Shown one piece after another: positions 8,450-17,760 of a stretch of 64,000 nucleotides of DNA. The DNA comes from JABDIP01 sp965250245 (GTDB lineage: Bacteria > Pseudomonadota > Alphaproteobacteria > DSM-16000 > Inquilinaceae): positions 558,001 to 622,000 of the forward strand of contig OZ252296.1 of assembly GCA_965250245.1 (NCBI GenBank), written 5' to 3'. The first letter of the stretch is position 1. Every line of letters starts with the position of its first letter. The position numbers and the translations under genes are program-made. Below the pieces are notes generated by a model that did no database searches, was not told the DNA's origin, and saw nothing but the letters and a program-made list of their open reading frames with translations.

Positions 8450-10273
8450 TCAGACGGCCTCGGCCTGGCGCTGGGCACGTTTGCGTTCGTGCGGGTCGAG
8501 CAGGCGTTTGCGCAGGCGGATGGACTGCGGCGTGACCTCGACGAGCTCGTCATCGGCGATGTAGGCCAGGGCCTTCTCCAGCGTCATCGCCATGGGCGGC
8601 GTCAGGCGCACCGCCTCGTCCTTGCCGGCGGCGCGGAAATTGGTGAGCTGCTTGCCCTTCAGCACGTTGACCTCGAGATCGTTGCCGCGGCTGTGCTCGC
8701 CGATGATCATGCCGCGATAGACCTTGGTGCCGGCGCTGATCATCATCGGCCCGCGATCCTCCAGGTTCCACAGCGCGTAGGCCACCGCCGCGCCCTGGGC
8801 GTTGGAGATCAGCACCCCGTTGCGGCGGCCGGCGATCTCGCCGCGGAACGGCGCGTAGTCGTGGAACAGCCGGTACATGACGCCGGTGCCGCGGGTCGCG
8901 GTCAGGAACTCGCCGTGGTAGCCGATCAGCCCGCGGGTCGGCACATGCATGACGATGCGCAGCTTGCCGCCGCCCGATGGCCGCATGTCCACCATCTCGC
9001 CCTTGCGGGTGGACAGGGCCTCCAGCACCGCGCCGCTGTAGTCCTCGTCGACATCGATCTGGACTTCCTCGATCGGCTCAAGCCGGCGGCCGCTCTCCGG
9101 GTCCTCCTGCAGCACCACGCGCGGCCGGCTGATCGACAGCTCGAAGCCCTCCCGGCGCATGGTCTCGATCAGGATGCCGAGCTGCAGCTCGCCGCGCCCG
9201 GCCACCTCGAAGCTGTCCTTGCTGGCGCCGTCCTCGATCCTCAGCGCCACATTGCCCTCGGCCTCGCGCATCAACCGGTCGCGGATCACCCGGCTGGTCA
9301 CCTTGTCGCCCTCGGTGCCGGCCAGCGGGGAATCGTTGACCGAGAAGGTCATCGCCAGGGTGGGCGGATCGATCGGCTGGGCCGCCAGCGGGTCGGTGAT
9401 CGCCGGCGTGCCGATGGTGTCGGCCACTGTCGTCTTGCTGAGCCCGGCGATGGCGACGATGTCGCCGGCCTCGCCCAGCTCGATCGGCTGCCGTTCCAGG
9501 CCGCGGAAGGCCAGCACCTTGCTGACCCGGCCGTCCTCGACTGCCTTGCCGTCCCGGTCCAGCGCCCGCACCGGCATGTTCGGCTTCACCGAACCGCTCT
9601 GGATGCGCCCGGTCAGCACCCGGCCAAGATAGGGATCGGCCTCCAGGGTCGTTGCCAGCACGCTGAAGGCACCGTCCGGATCGACATTCGGCGGTGGCAC
9701 GTGGCCGGCGATCAGGTCGAACAGCGGCGCCATATCGGCGCGGTCGTCGCCCAGGTCCAGGGCCGCCCAGCCCTGCTTCGCCGAGGCGTAGGCGATGGGG
9801 AAGTCGAGCTGCTCGTCATCGGCGTCCAGTGCGGCGAACAGGTCGAACACTTCGTCCAGCACCGCCTCGGCGCGCTGGTCGGGGCGGTCCACCTTGTTGA
9901 TCACCACGATCGGGCGCAGGCCGAGCGCCAGCGCCTTGCCGACCACGAACTTGGTCTGCGGCATCGGCCCCTCGGCGGCGTCGACCAGGACCAGCACGCC
10001 GTCGACCATGCCCAGGATGCGTTCCACCTCGCCGCCGAAATCGGCGTGGCCCGGCGTGTCGACGATGTTGAGGCGCAGATCCTTCCAGACCACCGAGGTA
10101 CATTTCGCCAGGATGGTGATGCCGCGCTCGCGCTCCAGATCATTGCTGTCCATGGCCCGTTCGGCCACTTTCTGGTTCTCGCGCACCGCCCCGCTCTGGC
10201 GCAGCAGCACGTCGATCAGCGTGGTCTTGCCGTGATCGACATGGGCGATGATTGCGATGTTTCGCAATTCCAT
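8450..10273 (-). CDS. typA: ribosome-associated GTPase TypA/BipA
   Basis: The product is 607 aa, the usual length for TypA. The translation-factor GTPase domain has the P-loop AHVDHGKTTL (residues 10-19), the switch region RERGITI, DTPGHADF (G3) and NKVDRPDQ (G4). Beta-barrel, EF-G-like domains and the C-terminal domain specific to TypA follow (STRKGEMVDMRPSGGG, PTRGLIGYHGEFLTATRGTG). TypA binds the 70S ribosome and acts in 50S assembly and adaptation to cold and stress. The start MELRNIAIIAHVDHGK at 10273 is the family norm; an 18-codon upstream extension is not credible. It is monocistronic and converges with the ankyrin gene. Confidence 0.97.
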   Translation of the reverse strand: MELRNIAIIAHVDHGKTTLIDVLLRQSGAVRENQKVAERAMDSNDLERERGITILAKCTSVVWKDLRLNIVDTPGHADFGGEVERILGMVDGVLVLVDAAEGPMPQTKFVVGKALALGLRPIVVINKVDRPDQRAEAVLDEVFDLFAALDADDEQLDFPIAYASAKQGWAALDLGDDRADMAPLFDLIAGHVPPPNVDPDGAFSVLATTLEADPYLGRVLTGRIQSGSVKPNMPVRALDRDGKAVEDGRVSKVLAFRGLERQPIELGEAGDIVAIAGLSKTTVADTIGTPAITDPLAAQPIDPPTLAMTFSVNDSPLAGTEGDKVTSRVIRDRLMREAEGNVALRIEDGASKDSFEVAGRGELQLGILIETMRREGFELSISRPRVVLQEDPESGRRLEPIEEVQIDVDEDYSGAVLEALSTRKGEMVDMRPSGGGKLRIVMHVPTRGLIGYHGEFLTATRGTGVMYRLFHDYAPFRGEIAGRRNGVLISNAQGAAVAYALWNLEDRGPMMISAGTKVYRGMIIGEHSRGNDLEVNVLKGKQLTNFRAAGKDEAVRLTPPMAMTLEKALAYIADDELVEVTPQSIRLRKRLLDPHERKRAQRQAEAV

Positions 10274-10454
10274 GGCTGCGATCCTGTGAGGTGCGAGGGG
10301 CGTCGCCGGCCGTGATGCACGGCACATGGCGCGCGGTCGGCCGCACTATATGATGTCCTGGCCGGACCGCAAGGACGGACATGGGGCTGCGGAACCGCAA
10401 TGACAAGACGACGCCGGGCCGCAGAAAGAACCGACGCTCCGAGGCCCTGATACC

Positions 10455-12305
10455 GTGAAACCCCGTTCCGTCCGCCGCTTCATTCTGCTGGTTGTCGCCG
10501 CGCTTCTGGTCGCGGCAAAGGGCGCGTCTGCGCAGCCGGTGCCCTACACCACGGCGATTTCGGGCGTTGAGGGAGAGCTCGCCCAGGCGATCTCCGACAG
10601 CGCCACGCTGGTCGCGCTGCAGGACGAGCCGGCCCCGGCCCTGGCCGCGCTGGCGCGGCGCGCGGAAGACGATATAGACCGCGTCACCCGCGCGTTGCGC
10701 GCTTTCGGCCACTATCTGGGGACCGTCGACGTCACGATCGCCGGTCTGCCGCCCCGTGACCCGGGCCTTGCCAGCGCCATCGACGCCCTGACCGGTCCGG
10801 TCGAGGTGGCGCTGGCGGTCGAGCCGGGCCCCCAATTCACCATCGCATCGGTGGACCTGCTCAACGCCGCCGACGAGGCGGCGGCGCTTCCGGATCCGAT
10901 CGACCGGTCAGACCTGGCGATGGCTGTCGGCGGACCGGCCCGATCCGACGCGATCCTGGGTGCGGAGGCCATCTTGGCGCGCCGGATGCGGGCGCTCGGC
11001 TATCCCTTTGCCCGGGTCGCCGATCGGCGGGCGGTGGTCGACTTCGCAGCCCGGACGATGGACGTGACCTATCTTCTGGACTTCGGCCCGCCGGCCGATT
11101 TCGGGGCGGTCCGGTTCGACGGCGTGGAGCAGGTCGATCCCGATCTCCTGCGCGGCCTGGCGCCCTTCCAGGCCGGGGAGCGCTACGATCCGGCCGTCCT
11201 GGCCGATTATCGCACGGCTCTGTCCGATCTCGGGGTCTTCGACTCGGTGCGGGTGCGGGCCGGGGAGACGCTGGATCCGGATGGCAGCCTGCCCGTCCTG
11301 GTCTCGGTGAGCGAACGCAAACGCCGCTTCATCGGCTTCGGCGCCGATTTCGCGACCTCCGAGGGCTTCGGCGTCAATGGCTTCTGGGGGCATCGCAACC
11401 TGTTCGGCGGTGCCGAGCGGCTGCGCCTGGGGCTGGAAGTCGGGCGCATCGGCGAGAACAGCGTCGACGATTACGACTATGCCGGCACCTTATCGTTCCG
11501 CAAGCCGGCCTTCCTGCTGCCCGAGCAGGATTTGCTGGTCGATCTCGACGCGCGGGAGGAGAATCTCGACGCCTTCGACCGGACCGGCGTCAACCTGACC
11601 GCCGGGGTCGAGCGCCGGCTCAGCGACACGCTCACTGCCAGCGCCGGCCTGTCCTTCGAATATGAGCGGGTGGTGGACAATACCGAGGAGTCGGACCGCT
11701 TCACCTACGTCGGCCTCCCGCTCAGCCTGCGCTGGGACCGCACCGACGATCTGCTCAGCCCGACGGAGGGCACCCGCCTGACGACCGGCTTCACGCCGTA
11801 TTTCGAGGCGCTGGGGTCGTCGCAGGATCTGTTCCGACTACGCGCGACCGGGTCGGCGTATTACGATTTCGGCTCCGATGGTGACACGGTCGTCGCCGGC
11901 CTGATCGGGCTCGGCGCGCTGGCCGGCGAGACGCTGGAGGACATCTCTGCCGACAAGCGGTTCTACGCCGGCGGCGGCGGGACGATCCGCGGTTATGACT
12001 TCCAGAGCGTCGGGCCGCTGGACGCCGATGACGACCCGATCGGCGGCCGCAGCCTGTTCCATTTCAGCCTGGAGCTGCGCCAGCGGGTGTTCGGCGATTT
12101 CAGCCTGGTGCCGTTCATCGATGGCGGCACGGTCTTCGACGCCGAATTCCCCGATTTCAGTGAGGAGCTGCGCTTCGGCGCCGGCATCGGCGTCCGCTAC
12201 GAGACCGGGTTCGGGCCGTTGCGGTTCGATGTCGCGACGCCTATCAATGGCCGGGACCGCGACGACGACGTCGCCTTCTACATCAGCCTGGGACAGGCGT
12301 TTTGA
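10455..12305 (+). CDS. tamA: outer-membrane translocation and assembly module TamA (Omp85 family)
   Basis: The product is 616 aa. It has a signal peptide (about residues 1-26, ending SAQ), POTRA-type domains (about 50-280, for example VRFDGVEQVDPDLLRGLAPFQAGERYDP) and a C-terminal 16-strand barrel. The barrel includes the Omp85 motif GGGGTIRGYDFQSVGPLD and a final strand ending in phenylalanine (YISLGQAF), the usual recognition signal for the BAM complex. TamA works with TamB in envelope biogenesis, inserting some outer-membrane proteins and moving phospholipid. The tamB start overlaps its stop by 4 bp, so the pair is a coupled operon. TamA is preferred to BamA because of the short POTRA region and the tamB neighbour. 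Confidence 0.93.
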   Translation: MKPRSVRRFILLVVAALLVAAKGASAQPVPYTTAISGVEGELAQAISDSATLVALQDEPAPALAALARRAEDDIDRVTRALRAFGHYLGTVDVTIAGLPPRDPGLASAIDALTGPVEVALAVEPGPQFTIASVDLLNAADEAAALPDPIDRSDLAMAVGGPARSDAILGAEAILARRMRALGYPFARVADRRAVVDFAARTMDVTYLLDFGPPADFGAVRFDGVEQVDPDLLRGLAPFQAGERYDPAVLADYRTALSDLGVFDSVRVRAGETLDPDGSLPVLVSVSERKRRFIGFGADFATSEGFGVNGFWGHRNLFGGAERLRLGLEVGRIGENSVDDYDYAGTLSFRKPAFLLPEQDLLVDLDAREENLDAFDRTGVNLTAGVERRLSDTLTASAGLSFEYERVVDNTEESDRFTYVGLPLSLRWDRTDDLLSPTEGTRLTTGFTPYFEALGSSQDLFRLRATGSAYYDFGSDGDTVVAGLIGLGALAGETLEDISADKRFYAGGGGTIRGYDFQSVGPLDADDDPIGGRSLFHFSLELRQRVFGDFSLVPFIDGGTVFDAEFPDFSEELRFGAGIGVRYETGFGPLRFDVATPINGRDRDDDVAFYISLGQAF

Positions 12306-15300
12306 CTTGGCTGCGCAGGCTCCGACGCGGAGCGCTGGTTGCACTGCTGACCCTGATCGTCGCCCTGGTGGCGGCCTTCGCCTGGATTCAGACCGGGCCC
12401 GGAAAGCGCCAGCTTGCCCAGCTGGTGGAACAGCTTGCGTCCGACGACGCCCTTTCGGTGGAGATCGACGGGATCGACGGGTTCCTGCCCTTCGATGTCC
12501 GGATCGCCCGCGCGACGGTGTCGGATGGGACGGGATCGTGGCTGGAGGTCGAGGGTCTGGCCCTGGACTGGACCCCAACCGCCCTGCTGCAGGGCCGTCT
12601 CGAGGTTGACGCGCTCACGGTGCGGCGCGCCGTCCTGGAGCGCCTGCCGGCGGACCCGGATGACGAGCCTCGATCCGATGCCACGCCGTCGCTTCCCGTA
12701 GCAGTCTACGTCAGGCATTTCGAGGCGGCCGACATTGCGCTTGGCGAGCCGGTCCTGGGCGCGCCGGCGCGACTGGCCATGGACGGCATGGTGGAACTGG
12801 CGGACCCGCAATCGGGATTCCGGCTGGTCACCGATGTCCGGCGGATCGACGAAACGCCCGGAACGCTTGGCGTCACCCTTGGATACGAGCCGGACTCCCG
12901 CCGGTTGACCGCCGAGATCGATGCCGCCGAACCGGCCGGCGGCGTGATGGCGCGGCTGCTGGCATTGCCCGGGCTGCCGGCGGTGTCGTTGCGCCTGTTC
13001 GGCGACGGGCCGTTGGAGGATTGGCTTGCGCAGTTGGTCGTCGATGCCGGCGCCGACCTGTCCGCCAATGCCGAAATCCGCCTTGCCGCCGTCGGCGAGG
13101 ACTATCTGGCCACGATCGCGGCCGACGCGGCCCTGGGCGGCCTGGTGGACGGTCCGGCTGCCGCGCTGATCTCCGGCGACAGCAATTTGGACGGCCGGGC
13201 ACTGATCCGCAGCGATGGCCGCGTGACGCTGGACCGCGTGTCGGCGCGGCTGGCCGGCGGCGAGGTGCTGATGCGCGGCGATGTGGACTGGCGCCGCCGC
13301 ACGCTGGATGCCGGCGCGACGATCACGGCCGCCGCGCCGGAGGTCTTCTCCGGCCTGCTGCCGGACCTGGCGTGGGGCAGCGCCGAGGCCGATCTCAGGC
13401 TGCTGGGCGACATGGCCAGTCCGCGGATCGAGGCGACTCTGGCAATTCGCGGCCTTGCGGCGGAAGACGTCACCGCGCGCGCGATCACCGCCGAGCTCTT
13501 TCTCGATCCCGGCGAGGATGGCGACGGGCTCGGGCTGTGGGGGGAAGGAGACCTCGCAGGCGTGTCCGTCGGGGACCCAGCCATCGACGGCATCTTCGCC
13601 GCCGGCGTCGACTGGCAGATCGCGGGCGCCATCGGGCCCGACGGAACCGTCGCTGTAGACCAGCTACGTGCCACGGTTGCTGGCGCCGTGCTGGAGGCCT
13701 CCGGCAGTCGCCAGCCGGATGGCATCGTCGCGGCTGACGGCACATTGGCAATCGCCGACCTGAAACACCTGCGGCCGCTTGCCGCGCTGCCGATCGATGG
13801 CGGGGCCGATCTGTCCTGGCAGGCGCGCTCGCACGAGGGCGAAACAACGATCGACCTTGAGGGCACGCTTGAACGGCCGCGGCTGGGCGTCGCCGAGGTT
13901 GATGCGCTGCTGTCGGAGATCGCCGAGGTATCGACCAGGCTCGTCCTCGAGACCGACGGGCACATTCGGGCGGATGACCTCCGGATCGCCAGCGGGGAAA
14001 CGGTGCTGACCGGCGCAATCGGATACGCCGCCGACGGCCTGGCCGCTGACTGGTCATTGACGGTTGCAAGCGTGGCGCCGCTTTCGAACACGCTGGGCGC
14101 GGATGTCGACGGACGGCTCGCCGCCACGGGCCGGATCGATGGGCCGTTCGACGGCCCTTCCCTGATCGCCGATCTGCTGCTGTCGGACGCACGATACGAC
14201 GGCATGGTGCTGCCCGACATCGATGGTCGGCTGGCCTTTGACGATCTTTCCGGCCTGCCCACCGGCACTGTACGGCTTGAGGCCGAAGTTGCCGGATATC
14301 CCGGTGCGGTCGAAGCCGGTCTCGCGGTCCTCGCGGATGGCGGCGTCCGCATGCAGCCGATCGCCGCGGACTATGGCGGGCTGACGGTTGCTGGCGGCCT
14401 GGCGCTGAAGCCGAACGGTCTGGTCGAGGGCCGGCTGGACGGCCGCTCCGATGAAGTCTCGACCCTGGCGGCGATGCTCGATGTCCCGCTTGGCGGCCAG
14501 GCGGAGGTCGGTGTCGACTTCCTCACCGATGGCGACCGTCAGGACCTGCGCGCGACGGCCGCGATGGTGAGGCCGGCCTACGGGTCGACTGTGGCCGCGG
14601 CGGCGACCCTGGATCTGGTGCTGTCGGATCTCGCCGGTGAGCGCCGTCTCGAAGGCCGGGCGAGCCTGTCCGAACTGGAATCCGGCGGCCTGAGCCTCTC
14701 CCGGCTGGCGCTTGATGCGCGTGGTCTCCCGACTGCGCTATCCGTGTCACTGGACGCCGAGGGCCCCGACCTGTCGGGAACGATGGCCGGGGCGATTGCC
14801 CAAGACGACCAGGAAACGCGCATCGCAGTGGACACATTGCAGGCAACGTTTCGTGACGAACCCTTCGTTCTCGCCGAACCGGCCGTGATCGTGTTCGCCC
14901 CCGGCGCGCTCTCGATCGATCGGCTCGCGCTCCGGATCGGCCAGGGGCAGGCGGAAATCTCCGGCCGGTTCGCCGAGGACATCGACGCATCGGTCGCGTT
15001 GTCCGGCCTGTCGCTGGCCCTCCTGTCGCTGGTCGAGCCTGGTTTCCCGGTGAGCGGACATGTCGACGGCTCCGCGCGCATCAACGGACCGGCGGCGGGA
15101 CTCGAGGGCTCGTTCGCATTGGAGTCCGACGATCTGCGTACCGAACTTGCGGCCGGGACCGATCTGCCTCCCGCCGGGTTGCGGGCCACCGGCCGATGGT
15201 CGGGAGGGCGCATGGCGCTGGACGTTCGGGGCGGTCTGCCTGAGGGGGCCGGCCTGGATATCGAGGCGGACATTCCGTTCCGTCTCGACGCCGAGACGTT

Positions 15301-16633
15301 CGCGCCGGCGATCGACCCGGACGGAGAGGTCGCCGCGCGCGCCAACGGCAGCCTCGATGTGTCGCTGTTCGACGATCTGCTCGCGGCCGGCGGAAACCGG
15401 GTTTCCGGCCGGCTCTCGGTCGATCTTCAGGCGGCGGGGACCGTTGCCGCGCCGGTGCTCAGCGGAGCGGCCTTCCTGAATGGCGGCACCTACCAGAATG
15501 CGTTTTATGGCAGCCGTCTGGACGAGATCACCGCGGTGCTGTCGGCGGCCGGGCCGGACCTGCAACTGACCGAACTGTCCGCCACGACACCGGGCGGCGG
15601 TACGCTGACCGGGACGGGATCACTCGCCCTCGATCCCGGGGCGGGCTACCCGTTCCAGCTCGACGCCGTGTTGCGGAGGGGCACCGTCGTCGACACGCCG
15701 ATCGCCACCGCGACGGCGGATGCCGATCTGCGGCTCGCCGGTTCGCTGGCGGAGACGCTGCTGCTGTCCGGGGAGGTCTCGATCCTCGGCGCCGAGTTCC
15801 GCATCCCCGACCGCCTGCCGGTCTCCGTGCCCGACCTGCCGGTCGAGGAGGTCAACCTGCCGCCCGAGATGGCGGCCGAACGCGCCGCGCGCCAGCCCTC
15901 CGATCCGGCCGCCGCGGTCGATGCCCGGCTCGATATCGTCGCCTCGGCGCGGCAGGCGGTGTTCGTCCGCGGCCGGGGCCTGGACGTCGAATTGGAGGGC
16001 GATCTCACGGTCCAGGGCACGACGGCCGCGCCGGCGATCGGCGGCGATCTCACGCTGCGCAGCGGGACGCTGGACATCCTCGGCCGCCGGCTGACCTTCC
16101 AGCGCGGCGGCCTGGCCTTCGACGGCTCAAGCCAACTCGACCCGGAGATCGACCTGCAGGCCGGCGCCGATGTCAGCGATGCGACGGTCGAGGTCGAGGT
16201 GGCGGGACGGGTCTCCGAGCCCACGATCACGCTGCGCTCCGTGCCGGACCTGCCGCAGGACGAGATCGCCGCCCGGCTCCTGTTCGGGAAGGGCGTGCGC
16301 AACCTCACACCCTTCGAGGCGGTCACCCTGGCCCAGTCCGTGGGGCAACTGACGGGCCTGACCGGCGGATCGGCCGGCATCGTCGAGCGGATGCGCGAGA
16401 CCATCGGGCTGGACCGGTTGGACGTGGAGGTTGGAGAGGAGTCCGGCGAGACGTCGGTCAGCGGCGGACGCTATGTCGGCGACGGTGTCTATGTGGGGGT
16501 CGAGCAGGGGCTGGACGAGCAATCCAGCCGGGTGAACGTGGAGATCGAGCTGACCCCGAACGTGAAGGTGGAGAGCGATGTCGGCGCCGATGCCGAGGGT
16601 CGGATCGGCGTCAACCTGGAGTGGGACTATTAG
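12302..16633 (+). CDS. tamB: translocation/assembly module protein TamB
   Basis: The product is 1443 aa. An N-terminal signal-anchor (about residues 12-30) is followed by a very long beta-rich periplasmic body made of repeating hydrophobic strands. A C-terminal TamB (DUF490) domain contains the conserved ALNGGTYQNAFYGSRLD-type text, GGDLTLRSGTLDILGRRLTFQRGGLAF, RLLFGKGVRNLTPFEAV and a final beta strand ending in EWDY. TamB-like proteins are thought to form a hydrophobic groove bridging the two membranes. Translation starts at TTG 12302, overlapping the tamA stop (TTGA). A later start is unlikely because the anchor helix would be lost. The length is normal for alphaproteobacterial TamB. Confidence 0.94.
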   Translation: MTWLRRLRRGALVALLTLIVALVAAFAWIQTGPGKRQLAQLVEQLASDDALSVEIDGIDGFLPFDVRIARATVSDGTGSWLEVEGLALDWTPTALLQGRLEVDALTVRRAVLERLPADPDDEPRSDATPSLPVAVYVRHFEAADIALGEPVLGAPARLAMDGMVELADPQSGFRLVTDVRRIDETPGTLGVTLGYEPDSRRLTAEIDAAEPAGGVMARLLALPGLPAVSLRLFGDGPLEDWLAQLVVDAGADLSANAEIRLAAVGEDYLATIAADAALGGLVDGPAAALISGDSNLDGRALIRSDGRVTLDRVSARLAGGEVLMRGDVDWRRRTLDAGATITAAAPEVFSGLLPDLAWGSAEADLRLLGDMASPRIEATLAIRGLAAEDVTARAITAELFLDPGEDGDGLGLWGEGDLAGVSVGDPAIDGIFAAGVDWQIAGAIGPDGTVAVDQLRATVAGAVLEASGSRQPDGIVAADGTLAIADLKHLRPLAALPIDGGADLSWQARSHEGETTIDLEGTLERPRLGVAEVDALLSEIAEVSTRLVLETDGHIRADDLRIASGETVLTGAIGYAADGLAADWSLTVASVAPLSNTLGADVDGRLAATGRIDGPFDGPSLIADLLLSDARYDGMVLPDIDGRLAFDDLSGLPTGTVRLEAEVAGYPGAVEAGLAVLADGGVRMQPIAADYGGLTVAGGLALKPNGLVEGRLDGRSDEVSTLAAMLDVPLGGQAEVGVDFLTDGDRQDLRATAAMVRPAYGSTVAAAATLDLVLSDLAGERRLEGRASLSELESGGLSLSRLALDARGLPTALSVSLDAEGPDLSGTMAGAIAQDDQETRIAVDTLQATFRDEPFVLAEPAVIVFAPGALSIDRLALRIGQGQAEISGRFAEDIDASVALSGLSLALLSLVEPGFPVSGHVDGSARINGPAAGLEGSFALESDDLRTELAAGTDLPPAGLRATGRWSGGRMALDVRGGLPEGAGLDIEADIPFRLDAETFAPAIDPDGEVAARANGSLDVSLFDDLLAAGGNRVSGRLSVDLQAAGTVAAPVLSGAAFLNGGTYQNAFYGSRLDEITAVLSAAGPDLQLTELSATTPGGGTLTGTGSLALDPGAGYPFQLDAVLRRGTVVDTPIATATADADLRLAGSLAETLLLSGEVSILGAEFRIPDRLPVSVPDLPVEEVNLPPEMAAERAARQPSDPAAAVDARLDIVASARQAVFVRGRGLDVELEGDLTVQGTTAAPAIGGDLTLRSGTLDILGRRLTFQRGGLAFDGSSQLDPEIDLQAGADVSDATVEVEVAGRVSEPTITLRSVPDLPQDEIAARLLFGKGVRNLTPFEAVTLAQSVGQLTGLTGGSAGIVERMRETIGLDRLDVEVGEESGETSVSGGRYVGDGVYVGVEQGLDEQSSRVNVEIELTPNVKVESDVGADAEGRIGVNLEWDY

Positions 16634-16872
16634 ACCTGCATGGCCCGCCTCGGGCCGCGTTCGGGGATCGTTGTGATTGAACCGGGCTTCCGGTATCTTC
16701 GACAACGAATCAATATCATGCGGTAAGTCCGCCGCGTGTCTACAAGTCATGGGGTATGGCAAGCCGGTTCGGCCGGATGCCTTTGTCAACGTCGCGGTGA
16801 TCGGCTACCGTGCGCGCCGCCGCGAATCGAACGTAGCGTCTCGGGCGCGCGTCTAATTCGAGGACTCCGAAC

Positions 16873-17277
16873 ATGAAGCGTTTCAATCTCCTGGGTCGCA
16901 TGGTGGCGCGCCTGATGGCGGCGGTCATGATCGTGGTTTCGCTGCCGATCGGATATGCCCAGGCGGGCATGGTCACGACCGACCAGGTTCTCGACGCGGC
17001 AGAGCTGCAGCAGACCCGCGAGGAGATCATCCAGTTCCTGGACCGCGAGGATGTGCGCCAGCAGATGGAAGCGCTCGGAGTCGATCCGGACGAGGCCTCC
17101 GCGCGCGCCGCGAACATGACCGATGCGGAAGTCATGGAGATTGCCGGCCAGCTCGAGCAACTGCCGGCCGGCCAGGACGCTCTGGGCGCGATCCTCGGCG
17201 CGATCCTGATCATCTTTGTGATTTTGCTGGTCACCGATATCCTCGGACTGACGAATATCTTCCCCTTCGTCCGATAG
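16873..17277 (+). CDS. PA2779-family small membrane protein (copy 1)
   Basis: The product is 134 aa. It has a signal peptide (about residues 1-31, ending AQA), the conserved mature start GMVTTDQVLDA, a helical middle with LDREDVRQQMEALGVDPDEA, then LPAGQDA (97-103) directly before one hydrophobic helix (about 105-121) and the short tail GLTNIFPFVR. This matches the PA2779 family of Pseudomonas, whose function is unknown. A second copy follows 58 bp downstream with identical spacing of every motif, and then a C39-like cysteine peptidase of the PA2778 family. The shared LPAGQDA motif just before the helix is a possible processing site, which is my inference. Confidence 0.82.
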   Translation: MKRFNLLGRMVARLMAAVMIVVSLPIGYAQAGMVTTDQVLDAAELQQTREEIIQFLDREDVRQQMEALGVDPDEASARAANMTDAEVMEIAGQLEQLPAGQDALGAILGAILIIFVILLVTDILGLTNIFPFVR

Positions 17278-17335
17278 GCCGCAATTCCGCCGGTCCAGCC
17301 GCGGGGCCGTGTCGCCAGTCGAGGAGAGTCTTCGC

Positions 17336-17749
17336 ATGGCAATGTTCCGGTGGCGACGTCGCGGCATCGCGGCCTGTCTGGTGGCCGTGTTGCTGATGGT
17401 CTCGCTTCCCGTGGGTCAGGCACGGGCGGGCATGGTCACCACCGACCGCGTCGTCCACGCGATGGCGGTGGAGCAGGACCGGGACCGCATCCGGGCCTTG
17501 CTGGGCCGCGAGGATGTCCGTCGGCAGCTTCAGGCGTGGGGCGTCGACCCGGCCGAGGCGGCGATGCGGGCGGACGGGCTGACCGATGCGGAGGTGGCCC
17601 GGATCGCCGCCGAGCTCGATCAACTGCCGGCGGGCCAGGATGCGGCGGTCGCGATCGTCAGTGCCGGGTTGGTGATATTCCTGGTCCTGATCCTCACCGA
17701 CCTGCTGGGATATACTGACGTGTTCTCGTTCGTGGATCCGGCCGAATAG
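17336..17749 (+). CDS. PA2779-family small membrane protein (copy 2)
   Basis: The product is 137 aa from ATG 17336, chosen because GAGGAG lies nine bases upstream; a GTG 27 bases earlier would add a non-signal-like leader. It is a paralogue of the preceding gene. The signal peptide ends ARA, the mature start is GMVTTDRVVHA, and GREDVRRQLQAWGVDPAEA is followed by LPAGQDA at the same residues (97-103), a hydrophobic helix (about 105-121) and the tail GYTDVFSFVDPAE. The stop shares a base with a GTG in frame with the next gene, so the peptidase is probably in the same transcript. Function is unknown for the family. Confidence 0.82.
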   Translation: MAMFRWRRRGIAACLVAVLLMVSLPVGQARAGMVTTDRVVHAMAVEQDRDRIRALLGREDVRRQLQAWGVDPAEAAMRADGLTDAEVARIAAELDQLPAGQDAAVAIVSAGLVIFLVLILTDLLGYTDVFSFVDPAE

Positions 17750-17760
17750 TGGGCGTCGGC